A DNA stretch of 64,000 nucleotides, taken from NCBI GenBank assembly GCA_963784645.1, contig CAWARY010000011.1:248001-312000 (forward strand), in the 5' to 3' direction. This DNA comes from JBBRVW01 sp963784645 (GTDB lineage Bacteria > Actinomycetota > Actinomycetes > JACCUZ01). The translations under genes were made by a program, and so were the position numbers. The notes beneath the pieces are model-generated. The model was given only the letters and a program-made list of their open reading frames with translations. It did not search any database and was not told where the DNA came from. Shown piece by piece: positions 61,650 through 64,000 of this stretch. Position 1 is the stretch's first letter. Every line of letters begins with the position of its first letter.

Positions 61650-62614
61650 CCGACGCGCTCGAGATCGTGCTGCGGCTGGTGCTCGTGCTGGGTGCGTTCC
61701 TCACGCTGCCGCTGCTGGTGGGTCAGGCCGAGCACAAGGCGATGGCGCACATGCAGAGCCGGGTCGGCCCGATGTACGCCGGCGGGTTCCACGGCTGGGC
61801 CCAGCTGGTGGCCGACGGCGTGAAGTTCGCGCAGAAGGAGGACATCGTGCCGGCGGCCGCCGACCGCACCGTGTTCAAGCTCGCACCGGCCGTCGCACTC
61901 ATCCCGTACCTCCTCGTCCTGATCGCGATCCCGCTCGCCCCCGACTGGGTCGCGCAGGAGCTCGACGCGGGCATCTTCTTCGTCATCGCCGTCATGGGCG
62001 TCGGCGTCCTCGGCTCGCTGATGGCCGGCTGGGCCAGCGCGAACAAGTTCTCCCTGCTGGGCGGCCTGCGCAGCGCCGCCCAGCTCCTGGCCTACGAGCT
62101 GCCCTTCCTGCTCGCCGCCGCCTCGGTCGCGATGGCCGCGGGGACGCTGTCGCTGTCCGGCATCGTCGCCGCCTGGGAGCCCTGGTGGCTGATCTGGCAG
62201 CTGCCCGGCGCAGTGGTCTTCTTCGTGGCCGGGCTCGCCGAGCTGCAGCGGCCACCGTTCGACATGCCGGTCGCCGACTCCGAGATCATCTTCGGCGCCT
62301 ACACCGAGTACACCGGGTTGCGGTTCGCGCTGTTCCTGCTGGCCGAGTACGCCGGCATCGTCGTGCTGTCCGCACTGACGACGGTGCTGTTCCTCGGTGG
62401 CTGGAAGGGCCCGTTCGACGACGCCCTCTGGGGTGCGGTCGGTGCGGTGTGGACCCTGGCCAAGACGTTCGTGCTGTCGTTCCTCGTGATCTGGCTGCGG
62501 GTGTCCTACCCGCGGCTGCGCGCGGACCAGCTGCAGCGACTGGCGTGGCAGGGACTGGTGCCGATCGCGCTGGTCCAGCTCGCCCTGACGGGAGTGGTGG
62601 CGGTGGCGACATGA
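61646..62614 (+). CDS. nuoH2: Complex I subunit NuoH, second operon
   Basis: 322-residue membrane subunit. Typical motifs are AHMQSRVGPMYAGGFHGWAQ, the quinone-loop ELQRPPFDMPVADSEIIFGAYTEYTG and SYPRLRADQLQRLAWQGLVP. It lacks the hydrophilic C-terminal tail of the first NuoH. It is coupled to both neighbours. Confidence 0.95.
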   Translation: MTDALEIVLRLVLVLGAFLTLPLLVGQAEHKAMAHMQSRVGPMYAGGFHGWAQLVADGVKFAQKEDIVPAAADRTVFKLAPAVALIPYLLVLIAIPLAPDWVAQELDAGIFFVIAVMGVGVLGSLMAGWASANKFSLLGGLRSAAQLLAYELPFLLAAASVAMAAGTLSLSGIVAAWEPWWLIWQLPGAVVFFVAGLAELQRPPFDMPVADSEIIFGAYTEYTGLRFALFLLAEYAGIVVLSALTTVLFLGGWKGPFDDALWGAVGAVWTLAKTFVLSFLVIWLRVSYPRLRADQLQRLAWQGLVPIALVQLALTGVVAVAT

Positions 62615-63150
62615 ACGTCCCGGGTGCGGGTCTGGCCAAGGGTCTGGCAGTGACCCTCAAGACGATGAGCCGTCGGTCGGTCACCCAGCACTACCCCGAC
62701 GTGAAGCCCGAGCTGCCGCCGCGCAGCCGCGGCGTCATCGCGCTGCTCGCGGAGAACTGCACGGTGTGCATGCTGTGCGCCCGCGAGTGCCCGGACTGGT
62801 GCATCTACATCGACTCGCGCAAGGAGACGATCCCGGCTCCGCCCGGTGGGCGGGAGCGGCAGCGCAACGTGCTCGAGCGCTTCGACATCGACTTCTCGCT
62901 GTGCATGTACTGCGGCATCTGCATCGAGGTCTGCCCGTTCGACGCGCTCTTCTGGTCGCCGGAGTTCGAGTACTCCGAGCTCGACATCCGCGACCTCACC
63001 CACGGCAAGGAGCGGCTGGGCGAGTGGATGCACACCGTCCCGGCGCCGCCCGCGCACGACGAGCACGGCGTGCGCGCCAAGGAGGTCGACGCAGCGTTCA
63101 AGGCCGCGGACGGTGCCGGCCCCGGCGCTGTCGTCCGAGAGCAGACGTGA
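62611..63150 (+). CDS. nuoI2: Complex I subunit NuoI, second operon
   Basis: 179 residues with two [4Fe-4S] motifs: CTVCMLCARECPDWCIY and CMYCGICIEVCPFDAL. In the absence of NuoE/F/G this subunit could be the entry point for electrons from ferredoxin. The motif DWCIYID carries an additional Cys compared with the first NuoI. Confidence 0.95.
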   Translation: MNVPGAGLAKGLAVTLKTMSRRSVTQHYPDVKPELPPRSRGVIALLAENCTVCMLCARECPDWCIYIDSRKETIPAPPGGRERQRNVLERFDIDFSLCMYCGICIEVCPFDALFWSPEFEYSELDIRDLTHGKERLGEWMHTVPAPPAHDEHGVRAKEVDAAFKAADGAGPGAVVREQT

Positions 63151-63695
63151 GCGTCGTCGAGGTCCTGTTCGGACTGCTCGGCGTGGTGGCGCTCGGGTCG
63201 GGACTGCTCGTGGTCACCACCCGGCAGCTGGTGCACGCCGCACTCTGGCTGGTGGTGTGCCTCGGGGCGGTGGCCGGCTGCTACCTGCTGCTGTCGGCGG
63301 AGTTCGTGGCGTGGGTGCAGGTGCTCATCTACGTCGGCGCCGTCGTCGTGCTGCTGCTGTTCGGCCTGATGCTGACCAGGGCGCCGATCGGGGTGTCCAC
63401 CGACCTGGACGCGCCGCCGCTGCAGCGCGTGCTCGCCGCCGTCGTCGCCACCGGGCTCGCGGCAGTCGTCGTCACTACCGTGGTCGACGCCTTCCACGGC
63501 GAGCGGATCGACCTCGGCGACGACCAGGTGCGCGGCTCGACGGCGTCGGCCGGCGCTGCGATCTTCCGCGCCTGGGTGCTCCCCTTCGAGGCGCTCTCGG
63601 TGCTGCTGCTCGCCGCGCTGGTCGGCGCGATCGTGCTGTCCCGTCGCGACATCGGGCCGGCCGACGAGGTGCCGTCGCCGGAGGTCCGCGACTGA
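63147..63695 (+). CDS. nuoJ2: Complex I subunit NuoJ, second operon
   Basis: 182 residues with five transmembrane helices and the conserved FVAWVQVLIYVGAVVVLLLF segment. It lacks the long hydrophilic tail of the first NuoJ. GTG start overlapping nuoI2. Confidence 0.93.
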   Translation: MSVVEVLFGLLGVVALGSGLLVVTTRQLVHAALWLVVCLGAVAGCYLLLSAEFVAWVQVLIYVGAVVVLLLFGLMLTRAPIGVSTDLDAPPLQRVLAAVVATGLAAVVVTTVVDAFHGERIDLGDDQVRGSTASAGAAIFRAWVLPFEALSVLLLAALVGAIVLSRRDIGPADEVPSPEVRD

Positions 63696-64000
63696 TGCCG
63701 CTGCTCATGCCGGTCCTGCTGTCCTCGCTGCTGTTCTGCATCGGCGTCTACGGCGTGCTGGCCCGGCGGAACGCGATCCTGGTGCTGATGTCGGTCGAGC
63801 TGATGCTCAACGCCGTCAACGTCAACCTGGTCGCCTTCGACGTCTGGCTGCGCGACGAGCTGCTGGCCGGGCAGGTGTTCACGCTGTTCGTCATCACGAT
63901 CGCGGCGGCCGAGGTGGGTCTCGGGCTGGCGATCGTGCTGCTGGTCTTCCGCAACCGGGAGACCACCCAGCTGGACCTGCTCGACGACCTGCACGACCCG
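63695..64000 (+). CDS. nuoK2: Complex I subunit NuoK, second operon (cut by window end)
   Basis: The first 102 residues are present, with three transmembrane helices and the pump glutamates in SVELMLNAVNVNL and AAAEVGLGLAI. The sequence reaches the window edge without a stop. Its ATG shares one base with the nuoJ2 stop (TGATG). nuoL2-M2-N2 would be expected beyond. Confidence 0.93.
   Translation, partial: MPLLMPVLLSSLLFCIGVYGVLARRNAILVLMSVELMLNAVNVNLVAFDVWLRDELLAGQVFTLFVITIAAAEVGLGLAIVLLVFRNRETTQLDLLDDLHDP

Overview
The window is very GC-rich and gene-dense, with many GTG starts, ATGA/GTGA gene overlaps, apparent leaderless genes and an F420-type oxidoreductase domain. Together with a full menaquinone pathway, this points to an aerobic, free-living actinobacterium. 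A Geodermatophilales/Frankiales-like lineage is my guess, not something shown. No tRNA, rRNA, CRISPR array, phage gene or transposase was seen.

Left part, 1-11.3 kb: menaquinone biosynthesis. menE, a GNAT gene and menB run left; menC and menD run right from a divergent start only 18 bp away; menF lies further on, followed by small genes, menG and menJ (quinone side-chain reductase). menD carries a 1-nt insertion. 11.4-27.2 kb: a complete 14-gene complex I operon, nuoA-nuoN, followed by a long-chain polyprenyl diphosphate synthase that would make the quinone tail. A Rex-like (NADH/NAD redox sensor) operator lies upstream of menJ-nuo. The left half is therefore a respiratory block: make menaquinone, then reduce it with NADH.

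Middle, 28-34.3 kb: accessory genes. These are a frameshifted 13E12/HNH protein, a methyltransferase, and an AraC regulator - VOC protein - UvrA-like ABC ATPase cassette. 34.3-47.8 kb: a 15-gene leftward operon for a group 1h-type (actinobacterial high-affinity) [NiFe] hydrogenase. It holds the small and large subunits, a NifU/Rieske-like Fe-S protein, three conserved proteins of unknown function, a maturation protease, a 39-residue membrane peptide, hypA, two hypC, hypF, hypD, hypE and a terminal unknown gene. hypB is not present.

Right part, 48-64 kb: a four-gene two-ABC-transporter operon, an RsbQ-RsbP type energy-stress pair (alpha/beta hydrolase plus PAS-GAF-PP2C phosphatase), OsmC, a P-loop kinase/F420 oxidoreductase fusion, RarD-like EamA, and korAB (2-oxoacid:ferredoxin oxidoreductase; korA has a 1-nt insertion). 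Divergent from korAB is a second, reduced complex I operon, nuoA2-B2-C2-H2-I2-J2-K2, cut by the window edge. It has no nuoD/E/F/G at the expected place. This arrangement suggests a ferredoxin-fed complex I supplied by KorAB.

Three genes (menD, 13E12, korA) each carry a single extra base with a well-conserved frame on both sides. They should be checked against reads before being called dead genes.
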